A DNA stretch of 64,000 nt from positions 3,031,449 to 3,095,448 of the forward strand of contig CP052876.1 in the NCBI GenBank assembly GCA_020881835.1, read 5' to 3'. The notes under the pieces were generated by a model. It was not told the origin of the DNA and made no database searches. It saw nothing but the letters and a program-made list of their open reading frames with translations. Made by a program: the position numbers and the translations under genes. The stretch comes from Kineosporiaceae bacterium SCSIO 59966. GTDB lineage: Bacteria; Actinomycetota; Actinomycetes; Actinomycetales; SCSIO-59966. Shown one piece after another: positions 32,903-40,456 of the stretch (positions are counted from its first letter, which is position 1; each line of letters starts with the position of its first letter).

Positions 32903-34531
32903 ATGCGCGGCTTGATGCAGGACTACCCACTCACCCTCGACGCCATCTTCCGACACGTCGAGCAGCACTTCGGCGACGGCACGATCGCCACGAACACGCC
33001 CAAGGGCGTCACCCGCACGACCTACGGGGACTGGGCCCAGCGCACCCGCCGACTCGGCGGCGTCCTCGACACGCTGGGGATCAGCGCCGACGGCCGGGTC
33101 GGCAGCTTCGGCTGGAACACCCAGCGGCACCTGGAGCTGTACTTCGCCGCCCCGGGCACCGGCCGGGTGCTGCACACGCTCAACATCCGACTGTTCCCCG
33201 ACCAGCTCACGTACATCGCCAACCACGCCGAGGACGAGGTGGTCTTCGTCGACCGCACCGTCTTCCCGGTGTTCTGGCCGCTGGTCGAGACGATGAAGAC
33301 CGTCCGGCACGTCGTCGTGATGGACGACGGCGGTGACTGCGAGCTGCCGGACGACCGGCGGATCCTCGACTACGAGACCCTGCTGGCCGAGGCCGAGCCC
33401 GTCGAGTTCGCCGTCCGGGACGAGAACCTGGCCGCGTCGATGTGCTACACCAGCGGCACGACCGGGAACCCGAAGGGCGTCGTCTACTCGCACCGCTCGA
33501 TCGTGCTGCACACCATGGCGGCGCTATCGGCGAACGCCTTCAGCATGGGGGTGCGTGACGTCGCGATGCCGGTGGTCCCGATGTTCCACGCCAACGCCTG
33601 GGGTATCGCACACGCCGCCCCCGCCGCCGGCGCCTCCCTCGTGCTGCCCGGACCGGTCATGCAACCCGAGGCGCTGGCGAACCTCATCGTGGACGAGGGA
33701 GTGACCTTCACCGCGGGCGTCCCGACCGTGTGGCAGGGGGTGCTGCCGCACCTGGCCGGCCGCCCGCACCAGCTGCGGGAGATCGGCTGCGGCGGCTCGG
33801 CGGTGCCCAAGGCCCTCTCGGAGGCCTACCGCGAGCAGGTCGGGCTGCCGATCCTGCAGGCCTGGGGGATGACCGAGACCAGCCCGCTGGCCTCCTCCAG
33901 TGTGCTGCCCCGCCGCTACGCCGACGCGGACGCCGCCACCCAGGCCGACCAGCGGGCCCGCGCCGGCATCCCGATCTTCGGTGTCGAGGCCCGGATCGTG
34001 GACGCCGACACCCTGGAGCCGCAGCCGTGGGACGACCGGGCCACGGGAGAGCTGCAGGTCCGCGGGCCGTGGTGCGCGCAGGAGTACTACCGACCCGACG
34101 CGGGCGTGGTGCTGTCCACCGAGGACGGCTGGATGCGCACCGGCGACATCGCTGCGATGGACCCCTACGGGTCGATCCGGATCGCCGACCGGACCAAGGA
34201 CCTGATCAAGTCCGGCGGCGAGTGGATCAGCTCGGTCGAGCTGGAGAACGCGATCATGAGCCACCCGAAGGTCGCCGAGGCCGCGGTGGTGGCCGTGCCG
34301 GACCCCAAGTGGGGTGAGCGGCCCCTGGCCTGCGTCGTCCTCAAGCCCGGGGAGACGGCCACCCAGGAGGAGATCCTCGACCACCTGGAGCCGCTGGTGG
34401 CCAAGTGGTGGCTGCCCGACGCAGTGGAGTTCATCGAGGAGGTTCCCAAGACCAGCGTCGGGAAGTTCTCCAAGAAGACCCTGCGGGAGAGGTTCGCCGA
34501 CTACCGGCTGAACTCGGCGACCAACCGCTAG
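32903..34531 (+). CDS. Fatty-acyl-CoA ligase B
   Basis: 542 residues from ATG 32903. Motifs: SMCYTSGTTGNPKGVVYSHR, VVPMFHANAWGIAHAAPAAG, AWGMTETSPLAS, EDGWMRTGDIAAMDPYGSIR, DRTKDLIKSGGEWISSVELE and VPKTSVGKFSKKTLRE. This matches the AlkK/medium- to long-chain branch of the ANL family. Divergent from ligase A, with a 115-base gap that contains the inverted repeat GGCCA-CGTCA-TGGCC (32833-32847), a possible regulator site. The two ligases are related but not close copies. Confidence 0.9.
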   Translation: MRGLMQDYPLTLDAIFRHVEQHFGDGTIATNTPKGVTRTTYGDWAQRTRRLGGVLDTLGISADGRVGSFGWNTQRHLELYFAAPGTGRVLHTLNIRLFPDQLTYIANHAEDEVVFVDRTVFPVFWPLVETMKTVRHVVVMDDGGDCELPDDRRILDYETLLAEAEPVEFAVRDENLAASMCYTSGTTGNPKGVVYSHRSIVLHTMAALSANAFSMGVRDVAMPVVPMFHANAWGIAHAAPAAGASLVLPGPVMQPEALANLIVDEGVTFTAGVPTVWQGVLPHLAGRPHQLREIGCGGSAVPKALSEAYREQVGLPILQAWGMTETSPLASSSVLPRRYADADAATQADQRARAGIPIFGVEARIVDADTLEPQPWDDRATGELQVRGPWCAQEYYRPDAGVVLSTEDGWMRTGDIAAMDPYGSIRIADRTKDLIKSGGEWISSVELENAIMSHPKVAEAAVVAVPDPKWGERPLACVVLKPGETATQEEILDHLEPLVAKWWLPDAVEFIEEVPKTSVGKFSKKTLRERFADYRLNSATNR

Positions 34532-34558
34532 CCCAGAGCCCTTGTCCCACTGAGGTTC

Positions 34559-34598
34559 ACGGGACACGCCGTCGCCGCCCGGCGACGGCGTGTCCCGT
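34559..34598. terminator. Strong bidirectional hairpin between ligase B and thioredoxin
   Basis: A perfect 18-bp stem: 34559-34576 (starting ACGGGACACGCC) pairs with 34581-34598 around a GCCC loop. It sits in the 75-base gap between convergent genes. No T-run on either strand, as often in actinobacteria. Confidence 0.85.
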
Positions 34599-34606
34599 CT
34601 CCGGCG

Positions 34607-35059
34607 TCATGCCGGCGACGGGGCTTCTCGCAGGGCCCCGTCCAACCAGGCGCGCAGCTGTGGCGGGGGCAGCGCTCCGACGGTACGCGCCACCTCGGAC
34701 CCTCCTCGGTAGAGGAGCAAGGTAGGGATAGCGGTCACCTGGTGACGCGCGGACACCTGCGGTGACTCGTCGGCGTTCACTTTGGCGACCTTCAGCCGGC
34801 CCGCGTAGTCGACCGCCACCTGCTCGAGGACGGGCGCGATCGCCCGGCACGGGCCGCACCACGGCGCCCACAGGTCGACGAGGACGGGCACGGAGCTGTC
34901 GACGACGACCTCGTCGAAGGTGGCGTCGTCGGCCACGACGAGGCGCGGCAGGTCGGCGTGGCAGACCGCGCACCGGGCGCGGCCCGCCGTCGGGCTCGCG
35001 ACCCGGTTGCGCTTCCCGCAGGACGGGCAGGTGACGATGCTCGCCTCAGCCGTTGCCAC
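34607..35059 (-). CDS. Thioredoxin with N-terminal zinc ribbon (TrxC-like)
   Basis: 150 residues. An N-terminal zinc ribbon with CPSCGK (~11-16) and CAVCHADLPR (~30-39) precedes a thioredoxin domain whose active site is DLWAPWCGPCRAIAPVLEQV. AIPTLLLYRGG holds the cis-proline. This is the layout of thioredoxin 2/TrxC, whose zinc site responds to oxidants. Third gene of a redoxin operon, 6 bases after the glutaredoxin-like gene. Probably the electron donor for the peroxiredoxin of the same operon. Confidence 0.92.
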   Translation of the reverse strand: MATAEASIVTCPSCGKRNRVASPTAGRARCAVCHADLPRLVVADDATFDEVVVDSSVPVLVDLWAPWCGPCRAIAPVLEQVAVDYAGRLKVAKVNADESPQVSARHQVTAIPTLLLYRGGSEVARTVGALPPPQLRAWLDGALREAPSPA

Positions 35060-35065
35060 CGGTCG

Positions 35066-35359
35066 TCACCAGCCTCCGTGCCGGACCAGCGCGTTCTGCA
35101 GCTCCATGAGGCTCGGAGCCATGTACCAGTCGCCACCGACGTAGACCAGCGGCGTCCGCAGGCGGTGACCCAGCGTCAACCGCAGTCTGTGCTCGATCTC
35201 AGGGTGGAGGTCGAGGTCGACGTACTGGAAGTCCACTCCGGCCCGGCCGAGGGCGCGAGCGATCATCTGGGTCAGCCCGCACCACCGGTGGCCGTAGACC
35301 GCGACGGGCACCGTCGAGGGACGCTGCCGGACGGGCGCGCCGACGTCGAGGATCGTCAT
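35066..35359 (-). CDS. Glutaredoxin-like / mycoredoxin-like protein
   Basis: 97 residues from ATG 35359, overlapping the peroxiredoxin stop (ATGA). VAVYGHRWCGLTQMIARALG and FQYVDLDLHPEI give a glutaredoxin fold, with RTPLVYVGGDWYMAPSLMEL carrying the TP cis-proline. The active site WCGLT has a single cysteine where CPxC/CxxC is usual, so it would act by a monothiol mechanism, probably with mycothiol. That last point is inference from the host group. Confidence 0.8.
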   Translation of the reverse strand: MTILDVGAPVRQRPSTVPVAVYGHRWCGLTQMIARALGRAGVDFQYVDLDLHPEIEHRLRLTLGHRLRTPLVYVGGDWYMAPSLMELQNALVRHGGW

Positions 35360-36009
35360 GTCGTCTGCACCTCCACTCCGGTCTCGACTCCGGTCCGGGC
35401 GACGGCGTCCAGTGCGCTGACGAGCTCGTCCCACGGCGGCAGGTGGTGGAGCTGGGGCGACACGTAGGTCCAGCGGATGACGCCGTCCGCGTCGACGAGG
35501 TACACGGCGCGCTCGCTGAACCCGTCAGGCTCCCGCCACACCTGGTAACGCCGGGCGACCTCGCCACGCGGGTTGAAGTCGGACAGCAGCGGGTAGGTGA
35601 TGCCGCGCACGTGCGCCCACGCGCCGTGGCTGTAGATGGAGTCGACCGAGATCCCCAGGAGCTGGATCCCGCGAGAGCTGAACTCCTCGTGCTCCTGCTG
35701 GTAGAGCTCCAGCTGCACGCTGCACCCAGGGCTCCAGTCGAGCGGGTAGAACACCAGGGCGACCGGACGGCCCCTCAGGTCCGAGAGCCGGACGACGTCG
35801 CCCGCGGCATCCGGCAGCTCGAAGTCCGGTGCGGCCGTGCCGACCGGCAGGCCGGTCGAGAGACGGTCACCCTCCATCGGCGGGGCGGTCCGGTACAGGT
35901 CGCGCACATCGGTCGACCCCGAACTAGGCGTCAGGTCCTCGGGAAGGTCATCCACGAGTGAAAGCGGGTCGGTGCGCAGCGGGTCCTTCTCTGACAGGTC
36001 GGACAGCAT
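35356..36009 (-). CDS. Peroxiredoxin (AhpC/TSA family)
   Basis: 217 residues from ATG 36009, which has GGAGGC upstream; a longer upstream frame has no matching content. The thioredoxin-fold core starts at PDFELPDAAGDVVRLSDLRG, and the peroxidatic site is FYPLDWSPGCSVQLELYQQE, a variant of DFTxVCTxEL. LLGISVDSIYSHGAWAHV and YPLLSDFNP follow. The first ~50 residues are an acidic extension not seen in most relatives. First gene of the Prx-Grx-Trx operon, a self-contained peroxide-reducing relay. Confidence 0.88.
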   Translation of the reverse strand: MLSDLSEKDPLRTDPLSLVDDLPEDLTPSSGSTDVRDLYRTAPPMEGDRLSTGLPVGTAAPDFELPDAAGDVVRLSDLRGRPVALVFYPLDWSPGCSVQLELYQQEHEEFSSRGIQLLGISVDSIYSHGAWAHVRGITYPLLSDFNPRGEVARRYQVWREPDGFSERAVYLVDADGVIRWTYVSPQLHHLPPWDELVSALDAVARTGVETGVEVQTT

Positions 36010-36202
36010 CTCAGCGCCTCCTTGTCCAAGCCCTCGAGCCGCTGAGGCTCCCGTCCTGGCGGCTCGGGTCGGGGAACTGAAATCCGACACGTGAGACGAA
36101 GGAAGCCGGCCGAATATTCCCGCCGCCGCCTCCCAGGCACCGTACGGGTCCTGACTGCTGCGGCCACCTTCGTCGCCGCCGTCATCCCTCGCCAGTGCCC
36201 CC

Positions 36203-36790
36203 TCAGGACAATGCGTCATCCGCCTGTGATGTGTCACCAAGCTCCTGGCGCCTCACCTCCTCGGCGAATGCCGGGACGCCGGCGCGCGCCAGGCTGGCGA
36301 GCAGCTGCCCCATCGTCAACTGCGGACGGCGGGCCTGGCTCACCTGTGCCTCGAGCGCCCGCCGCACCATCGGTGGGTGCAGGTCGAGCTGGTCGAGCAG
36401 GAACGCGTCCGGGGTGACGACCGAAATCTGGTGAGGATGGGTTGACTCGTGCGGGAAGTCCTTGACGTTGAACGTCACGACGACCTCGCAGCGTGCCGCG
36501 ACGGCCGCCGCCAGGACGTGTCGATCCTTCGGGTCGCAGGCCATGGCCTCGACGAGCACCTCGTATTCCTCGACGGCGGCGTGCGGGAACGCGCGCCGCA
36601 TATGGGCCACGCGGCGCTCGGCTCTCTCTAGCGGGATCCCGGCATGGCGGACCAGCGCCTCGACGAGCTCGCCCAGCACGCCGGCCGACCAGTGCGGCCG
36701 GTAGGCGCCCTGCTCGGCGATCCGCAGCATCGTGTCGCACAGCGTCGCGCCATACAGGACATTGGTGTCCAGGAACGCCGGGAACGCCAT
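36203..36790 (-). CDS. PIN-domain toxin
   Basis: 195 residues from ATG 36790. PIN nuclease acids are in place: FLDTNVLYGATLCD (Asp near residue 8), GVLGELVEALVR (Glu), DPKDRHVLAAAVAA (Asp), and VVTFNVKDFP (Asp). Such proteins are metal-dependent RNases of VapC-like systems. The C-terminal ~50 residues extend past the usual PIN fold. Only 3 bases follow the HTH gene upstream, the standard antitoxin-toxin order. Confidence 0.88.
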   Translation of the reverse strand: MAFPAFLDTNVLYGATLCDTMLRIAEQGAYRPHWSAGVLGELVEALVRHAGIPLERAERRVAHMRRAFPHAAVEEYEVLVEAMACDPKDRHVLAAAVAARCEVVVTFNVKDFPHESTHPHQISVVTPDAFLLDQLDLHPPMVRRALEAQVSQARRPQLTMGQLLASLARAGVPAFAEEVRRQELGDTSQADDALS

Positions 36791-36793
36791 ACG

Positions 36794-37288
36794 TCACCGA
36801 GTCCGGGGAGGCGGACCGTCCGTCCTGGCGTAGAGATCGTCCCGCACCGCGTCGGTCACCATCTGGTCCAGCGCGGCGCGGCGCTCCACCTGCATCCGCT
36901 GCTGGTAGGCGACGAGGTCCTGCAGTCGAACGAAGCGGTGCCGGCCCGGCTTGTGCATGGGGATCTCGCCGCGCTCAAGGATCCGGACGAGCGTCGGACG
37001 GGAGACCCCGAGGTAGTCCGCGGCCTCCTGAGTCGTGAGCATCGCACTCAGCGGTGCGACGCTCACCCCCATTCCGCTGGACAGCGCCTCGGCCACCTGT
37101 CGGAGCACGGCGAACATCGGCTCCGGCAGCTCGTAGCGCTGTCCGTTCGCGGCTACCAGCGCGGGCCGTGGACCCACCGCCGCGAGCCCCGCCTCGTCCA
37201 GGACGCGCGCAACCTCGGCGATCAGCGCGCCCTGTGCGTCATCGGGTACGTACGTCCTGGCGTCGCAGCCGGCCGCAACCCTGGTCAC
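36794..37288 (-). CDS. HTH (excisionase-like) antitoxin of the PIN toxin
   Basis: 164 residues from GTG 37288, which has GGAGGAT five bases upstream; earlier ATG codons in frame are poorer. The C-terminal half has a MerR/excisionase-type helix-turn-helix: LTTQEAADYLGVSRPTLVRI followed by LERGEIPMHKPGRHRFVRL. The N-terminal ~85 residues have no recognised domain. It probably binds the toxin and represses the operon. Such HTH-PIN pairs are widespread in actinobacteria. Confidence 0.85.
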   Translation of the reverse strand: MTRVAAGCDARTYVPDDAQGALIAEVARVLDEAGLAAVGPRPALVAANGQRYELPEPMFAVLRQVAEALSSGMGVSVAPLSAMLTTQEAADYLGVSRPTLVRILERGEIPMHKPGRHRFVRLQDLVAYQQRMQVERRAALDQMVTDAVRDDLYARTDGPPPRTR

Positions 37289-37595
37289 GAATCCTCCTGA
37301 TATCGACTGCCGCCCCCACACCTCCCCAGAGTAGTCGAACAAAACGAACGCGTCCATGATCCCCGTGACCACTCACACAAACGGAGGGGCCCCCGCCCTC
37401 CGAGCCCAGGCGTGGGCGAGCGGACCGACCGCTCACCCACACCCCCGGCGTCCGACGGGTCGCCCTCGGGTCGGTCCCCGGGCCCGGGACCGTGGTCCAC
37501 GCCAACAGGAGTCCACGCCAACAGAAGACGACGAGGACGGGCGCCCAGGTCGCTGGTCGCCCCGTCCTCGGACCCGAATCATCTCCGGGTTGCGG
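37289..37595. other. Gene-free stretch between the antitoxin and tRNA-Leu
   Basis: 307 bases without a supportable gene. The right part holds the hairpin at 37532-37570. GTCCACGCCAACAG occurs twice in tandem (37495-37508 and 37511-37524). The left part must contain the toxin-antitoxin promoter; TACTCT on the minus strand (37328-37333) is a possible -10 but no -35 is convincing. Confidence 0.6.
37532..37570 (-). terminator. Hairpin downstream of tRNA-Leu
   Basis: CGAGGACGGG at 37532-37541 pairs with CCCGTCCTCG at 37561-37570, with further GCG/CGC pairing inside. It lies 26 bases beyond the 3' end of the minus-strand tRNA-Leu. Confidence 0.6.
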
Positions 37596-37679
37596 TGCGC
37601 GAGGGGGGAGTTGAACCCCCACGCCCTTTCGGGCACACGGACCTGAACCGTGCGCGTCTGCCTATTCCGCCACTCGCGC
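37596..37679 (-). tRNA. tRNA-Leu (anticodon CAG)
   Basis: 84 bases. The acceptor stem is GCGCGAG with CTCGCGC, discriminator A. The anticodon arm CACGGTTCAGGTCCGTG gives CAG. A long variable arm (GCCCGAAAGGGC) and T arm GGGGGTTCAACTCCCCC are present. The CCA end is not encoded. A tRNA-Leu(CAG) next to fhaA also occurs in mycobacteria. Confidence 0.97.
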
Positions 37680-37690
37680 GAGCGTCGACG

Positions 37691-37696
37691 ACCCTA
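37691..37696 (-). promoter_or_regulatory. -10 candidate for tRNA-Leu
   Basis: TAGGGT on the minus strand, 11 bases before the mature 5' end, fits the TAnnnT pattern. No clear -35. Confidence 0.45.
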
Positions 37697-37844
37697 GCAC
37701 GCATCGGTCCCTGCCCCGGACGGCGAGGAGTGCGCGGAGGGTGGCTGCGGCTACGATTCCGCGAGGGGCCGGCAGCACCGGCCCCGTTCCGTGTGCCGGG
37801 ACTGCATGCGGCACCGGACGTCCCCGAGGCGTGAGGAGGCCGGC

Positions 37845-38555
37845 GTGGGAGTGCTGGACCGCTTCGAGCGCGGGATCGAGCGCGCGGTGAGCGGGGCCTT
37901 CGCGCGCGCCTTCAAGGCGGAGGTCCAACCGGTCGAGCTGGCCAGCGCGCTGCGGCGGGAGACCGACACCGAGGCTGCCGTCGTGGCCCGCGACCGGGTG
38001 CTCGTCCCCAACGCCTTCGTCATCGAGCTCGGCCCCAGCGACCACGACCGGGTCGCGCAGTGGGACGACACCCTCGCCGAGGAGCTCGCCGACGCCGTCA
38101 CCGAGCACGCCCGCCACCAGCGGTACGCGTTCGTCGGGCCGGTGTCGGTGCGCTTCCACCGGGACGAGTCGCTGGACACCGGCGTGTTCCGGGTCCGCAG
38201 CGCCCGGGTCAAGGGCCGCATCGCCCCGGCGACCGCGGCGACCGCGACCCCCCGCCACCCGGTGCTCGACGTCGACGGTCGCCGCTACCAGCTGACCCGC
38301 GAGGTCACGGTCATCGGCCGTGGCTCCGACGCCGACGTCGTCCTGGACGACCCCGGCGTCTCCCGCCGGCACGCCGAGATCCGGCTCGACGACCACGGTG
38401 CCCTCGTCCGCGACCTGGGCTCGACGAACGGCACCTTCGTCGACGGCGAGCGCACTCCCAGCGCCCGGCTCACCGACGGCAGCCGGCTCACGCTCGGTCG
38501 CACGAGGATCACCGTCCACCTGGCCGGCCACGGTGACCAGGACGAGGGCGCATGA
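37845..38555 (+). CDS. fhaA: FHA-domain protein FhaA (DUF3662 + FHA)
   Basis: 236 residues from GTG 37845, seven bases after AGGAGG. The N-terminal half is DUF3662 (LDRFERGIERAVSGAFARAF ... VELASALRRETDTEA). The C-terminal FHA domain carries VIGRGSDADVVLDDPGVSRRHAEI and LGSTNGTFVDGE, the phosphothreonine-binding loops. The middle linker is much shorter than in the mycobacterial protein. In mycobacteria FhaA binds phosphorylated MviN and regulates peptidoglycan synthesis. First gene of the plus-strand operon running to pknB; TACGAT at 37752-37757 is a possible -10 upstream. Confidence 0.93.
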   Translation: MGVLDRFERGIERAVSGAFARAFKAEVQPVELASALRRETDTEAAVVARDRVLVPNAFVIELGPSDHDRVAQWDDTLAEELADAVTEHARHQRYAFVGPVSVRFHRDESLDTGVFRVRSARVKGRIAPATAATATPRHPVLDVDGRRYQLTREVTVIGRGSDADVVLDDPGVSRRHAEIRLDDHGALVRDLGSTNGTFVDGERTPSARLTDGSRLTLGRTRITVHLAGHGDQDEGA

Positions 38556-39064
38556 GTGAGCTGACCCTCACCGTCCTGCAGCTGGGCTTCGTCGTCCTGC
38601 TGTGGGTGTTCGTGCTCGCCGTGGTCGCAGTGCTGCGCCGCGACCTCTACGGCGGCACCACCGTCGCGCGCCGCAGCCCGTCGCCACGCAGCCCGTCGCG
38701 TCGTCCGCAGCCCGCGGCCCCGGCAGCCTCCCGACCGGCCGGCCCGCCCCCGTCGTCCCCCGCTGCCACGACGAACCCGCGGACCCTCGTGGTGACCGCC
38801 GGCTCCCTGGCCGGGACGACGCTGACCCTGGGCAGCAGCCCGGTGCTCATCGGTCGGGCACCGGAGTGCACCCTCGTCCTCACCGACGAGTACGCCTCCG
38901 GCCGGCACGCGCGGCTGTTCCCGCGGGACGGCCGGTGGTGGGTCGAGGACCTCGGCTCCACCAACGGCACCCGGCTCGGCCGCTCGCCGGTGACCGCCCC
39001 GACGCCGGTCGAGCCCGGCCAGCAGCTGCGCATCGGGCGGACCGTTCTCGAGCTGCGGAGGTAG
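38552..39064 (+). CDS. fhaB: Membrane-anchored FHA-domain protein FhaB
   Basis: 170 residues, overlapping fhaA by 4 bases (ATGA). A single helix at ~5-30 (LTVLQLGFVVLLWVFVLAVV) is followed by a basic, Ser/Pro/Ala-rich linker and an FHA domain: VLIGRAPECTLVLTDEYASG, RHARLFPRDGRWWVEDLGST and NGTRLG. The family is phosphorylated by PknA/PknB and binds cell-division and wall enzymes. Confidence 0.93.
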   Translation: MSELTLTVLQLGFVVLLWVFVLAVVAVLRRDLYGGTTVARRSPSPRSPSRRPQPAAPAASRPAGPPPSSPAATTNPRTLVVTAGSLAGTTLTLGSSPVLIGRAPECTLVLTDEYASGRHARLFPRDGRWWVEDLGSTNGTRLGRSPVTAPTPVEPGQQLRIGRTVLELRR

Positions 39065-39067
39065 CCC

Positions 39068-40456
39068 GTGGTCGCGCTGCGCTTCGCCGCCCGCTCCGAC
39101 ATCGGCCACGGCCGGTACAAGAACAACCAGGACTCCGGCTACGCCGGTCCGCACCTGCTCGTCGTCGCCGACGGGATGGGCGGGCACGCCGGGGGGGACG
39201 TCGCGTCGTCCATCGCCGTCGGGGAGCTGAGCCGGCTGGACGGCGAGTCGCACGGCCCGGAGGCGGTCGCCCAGCTGGAGGCCGCGATCCGCCGCGCCCG
39301 TGAGCTCATCCAGGACCGCGCGGACGACGAGCAGGAGCTCGCCGGGATGGGCACGACCGTCACCGCCGTCCTGCGCTCGGGCCGCAAGCTCGTCCTGGCC
39401 CACATCGGCGACTCCCGCGCGTACCTGCTGCACGACGGCGAGCTCACCCAGGTCACCCGCGACCACACGTTCGTGCAGAGCCTGCTCGACGCCGGCCGGA
39501 TCACCGCCGAGGAGGCCGAGCGCCATCCCCAGCGGTCCGTGATCACCCGCGTGCTCGGCGACGTCGACGCCTCCAGCGAGGTGGACACCTCGGTGCGTGA
39601 GGCCACCGTCGGCGACCGCTGGCTGCTGTGCTCCGACGGGCTGTCCGGGGTCGTCTCGGCGGACACCCTCGCCGAGACGCTGCGCGTGGTGGAGGACCCG
39701 GCGACCTGCGCCGAGCGGCTCGTCGAGCTGGCCCTGCGGGCCGGCGGCCCGGACAACATCACCTGTGTCGTCGCCGACGTCGTCGACGACACCCAGACCC
39801 CGGACGCCGTACCGGTGGTCGTCGGGGCGGCGGCCGGTCGAACCGGCCCCGGGGCCGTCCCGCAGGACAGCCCCGCCGCCCGGGCCGCCGCACTCACCGC
39901 CACCCCCGGCGACCGAGGCGCCGAGCACGCCGAGGACGGCGAGGACGGCCCGCCACCCGAGCACGGCGGACGTCGGCGGGTCCTGCGCGCCCTGGCCGCC
40001 CTCGGCGTCGTGGCCGTGCTGGTGGCCGGTGGCTGGGCGGCGTACGGCTGGAGCCAGCAGCAGTTCTACGTCGGGACCGCGGGGACGGACGTCGCGATCT
40101 ACCGCGGCCTCACCCAGGACGTCGGTCCGCTGAGCCTGTCCGCCGTCCACGAGCGCCAGGACCTGCCGGTCGACACCCTGCCCCGGGTCTGGCAGGACCG
40201 GGTGGCCGACGGGATCACCGCCGAGGACCTCCCGGACGCCGAGCGGATCGTCGCCGACCTGCGACTGCGTTCCGACCTGTGCACCCCGGTCCCGGTGACT
40301 CCGAGCCCCGCACCGTCCCCGACGCCGACCACCGGGACGACACCCGCGCCCGGTCCCGGCGCCCCGGACGCCCCCTCCCCGACGTCCGGTCTGACTCCCG
40401 CGCCGGCGCCGTCCCCGACCGCGACCCTGCCACCCGGGTGCGAGGTGGGCGACTGA
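39068..40456 (+). CDS. pstP: PP2C-type Ser/Thr protein phosphatase
   Basis: 462 residues from GTG 39068. PP2C motifs: AARSDIGHGRYKNNQDSGYA (metal Asp), VVADGMGGHAGGDVASS, AGMGTTVTAVL, LAHIGDSRAYLLHDGEL, LLCSDGLSGVV, and GGPDNITCVVADVVDD. A membrane helix follows near residue 310 (VLRALAALGVVAVLVAGGWA), then an extracellular part and a Pro/Thr-rich tail. PstP removes phosphates placed by PknA/PknB. Its stop overlaps the rodA start. Confidence 0.95.
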   Translation: MVALRFAARSDIGHGRYKNNQDSGYAGPHLLVVADGMGGHAGGDVASSIAVGELSRLDGESHGPEAVAQLEAAIRRARELIQDRADDEQELAGMGTTVTAVLRSGRKLVLAHIGDSRAYLLHDGELTQVTRDHTFVQSLLDAGRITAEEAERHPQRSVITRVLGDVDASSEVDTSVREATVGDRWLLCSDGLSGVVSADTLAETLRVVEDPATCAERLVELALRAGGPDNITCVVADVVDDTQTPDAVPVVVGAAAGRTGPGAVPQDSPAARAAALTATPGDRGAEHAEDGEDGPPPEHGGRRRVLRALAALGVVAVLVAGGWAAYGWSQQQFYVGTAGTDVAIYRGLTQDVGPLSLSAVHERQDLPVDTLPRVWQDRVADGITAEDLPDAERIVADLRLRSDLCTPVPVTPSPAPSPTPTTGTTPAPGPGAPDAPSPTSGLTPAPAPSPTATLPPGCEVGD

